From Thermoflavifilum sp. (GTDB lineage Bacteria; Bacteroidota; Bacteroidia; Chitinophagales; Chitinophagaceae), in assembly GCA_023511875.1 (NCBI GenBank), contig JAIMAQ010000008.1, positions 1-64,000 on the forward strand: a DNA stretch of 64,000 nt, read 5' to 3'. The position numbers were made by a program, and so were the translations under genes. Shown piece by piece: positions 63,483-64,000 of the stretch (positions within the stretch are counted from its first letter, which is position 1; every line of letters begins with the position of its first letter). The notes below the pieces were generated by a model. It was not told where the DNA came from. It worked only from the letters and a program-made list of their open reading frames with translations, and searched no databases.

Positions 63483-64000
63483 TCAATCTTGTACAACTCC
63501 TAATCGAGCTAAATATTTATCAATATCTCTACCTTCTGCACTCAATGGATATTTCCTTTTGATTTCCTGATATAAAGAAATAGCTTCTTGAATACGGCCG
63601 GCTTTTTCACAGGCCAAAGCTGCCCGTTTCAAATAAAAAGGAGTAAATAAATCATTGGGGTTGTAATAAGCGGCCTTTTTATAATAAGATATGCCTTTAT
63701 CGGTTTGACCCAACTCCATATAGGCATCACCCAGTAAGCCATAGTCTTCAGCCTGAATCACTTTATCGCCAGGATCGAAACTTTTGAGATAAGGAATAGC
63801 TTCTTGAAATTTTCCCATGCGCAGGTAACATACACCGGCATAATATTTAGCCAGATGGCCTACACGCGTGTCTCCATATCGCTTAATGACTTGCAAGAAA
63901 CCGTAATTGTTCCCATCACCATACAAAGCTTTCTGTAAAGAGTCTTCCCCAAAATATTGTTGTGCTTTGAAAATCATACTGGCGGCTCGCTTATTGCGGG
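63483..64000 (-). CDS. Tetratricopeptide-repeat protein, N-terminus beyond window edge
   Basis: The frame is open to the right edge, so the ATG at 63977 is probably internal; residues RNKRAAS lie before it. At least three TPR units are visible (YYAGVCYLRMGKFQEAIPYL, YGLLGDAYMELGQTDKGISY, LALACEKAGRIQEAISLYQ-like). Similar TPR proteins upstream of ribH in Bacteroidota have an N-terminal membrane helix. That part is not in the window. Confidence 0.8.
   Translation of the reverse strand, partial: RNKRAASMIFKAQQYFGEDSLQKALYGDGNNYGFLQVIKRYGDTRVGHLAKYYAGVCYLRMGKFQEAIPYLKSFDPGDKVIQAEDYGLLGDAYMELGQTDKGISYYKKAAYYNPNDLFTPFYLKRAALACEKAGRIQEAISLYQEIKRKYPLSAEGRDIDKYLARLGVVQD

Overview
The window comes from a Bacteroidota chromosome, most likely a member of the Chitinophagaceae (inference, not tested by database search). 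Supporting signs are TAnnTTTG-type promoter elements, a DAHP synthase fused to chorismate mutase inside a complete aro/phe/tyr operon, a PafA-type alkaline phosphatase, an FG-GAP/UnbV lipoprotein, an OMP_b-brl-type outer-membrane receptor, a long Lgt, DUF2807 and NEW3 proteins, and a TPR gene next to ribH. Coding density is high. I saw no tRNA, rRNA, CRISPR array, complete IS element or prophage; the tail-fibre-like genes at the left edge look like secreted cell proteins.

Layout. 1-3081: two tandem paralogous secreted tail-fibre-like proteins (minus strand), the first cut by the window edge and built of 96-bp coding repeats. 3501-7151: a very large FG-GAP/ASPIC-UnbV lipoprotein, followed by a 550-bp gap with a hairpin-rich dispersed repeat. 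7704-12425: leucine operon leuC-leuD-leuB-leuA. 12595-14148: a helical protein of unknown function. 14151-19128: a seven-gene operon that looks like a nitric-oxide / iron-sulfur repair module (Rrf2 regulator, 4-TM protein, DUF2249-RIC fusion, hemerythrin, DUF1858/DUF2249 protein, 12-TM haem-copper-oxidase-like/NnrS-like protein, SufT-like protein). 19338-21138: small secreted and outer-membrane proteins. 21301-28893: a pheA-aminotransferase-tyrA-DAHPS/CM-aroB-aroA-aroC operon preceded by an unannotated 40-aa leader peptide with nine Phe/Tyr codons in a row of ten, and by a terminator/antiterminator pair. 29009-31042: small lipoprotein, ECF sigma factor, and a protein that joins an anti-sigma-like N-terminus, one membrane segment and a trypsin-like protease. 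31161-38606: SDR dehydrogenase, methyltransferase, small basic secreted protein, a candidate small RNA, M1 peptidase, succinate-semialdehyde dehydrogenase, PafA phosphatase. 38712-43440: glycerol regulon glpD/glpR/glpF/glpK. 43516-46681: NEW3-domain protein with an ABC-2 exporter. 47074-56635: DUF2807 adhesin-like protein, outer-membrane receptor, Lgt, bacilliredoxin, SGNH esterase, TolB-like protein, TPR protein. 56719-64000: gyrA, saccharopine-dehydrogenase-like protein, sirtuin, EVE protein, LutA-like protein, ribH, and a partial TPR gene.

How the genes work together. The strongest discovery is the Phe/Tyr transcription attenuator in front of pheA. A promoter (TTTG-N21-TATCTTTG), a leader ORF, a 1:2 hairpin, a perfect 9-bp 2:3 antiterminator and a 3:4 intrinsic terminator with a T-run can all be read directly from the bases. 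It would place the common shikimate pathway and the Phe/Tyr branches under one charged-tRNA sensor. The second point of interest is the Rrf2-led operon, which combines several di-iron and DUF2249 proteins typical of nitrosative-stress defence. The third is the sigma factor/membrane-protease pair beneath a large inverted repeat. Functions are assigned from recognised motifs and family knowledge; no alignments or structure predictions could be run.
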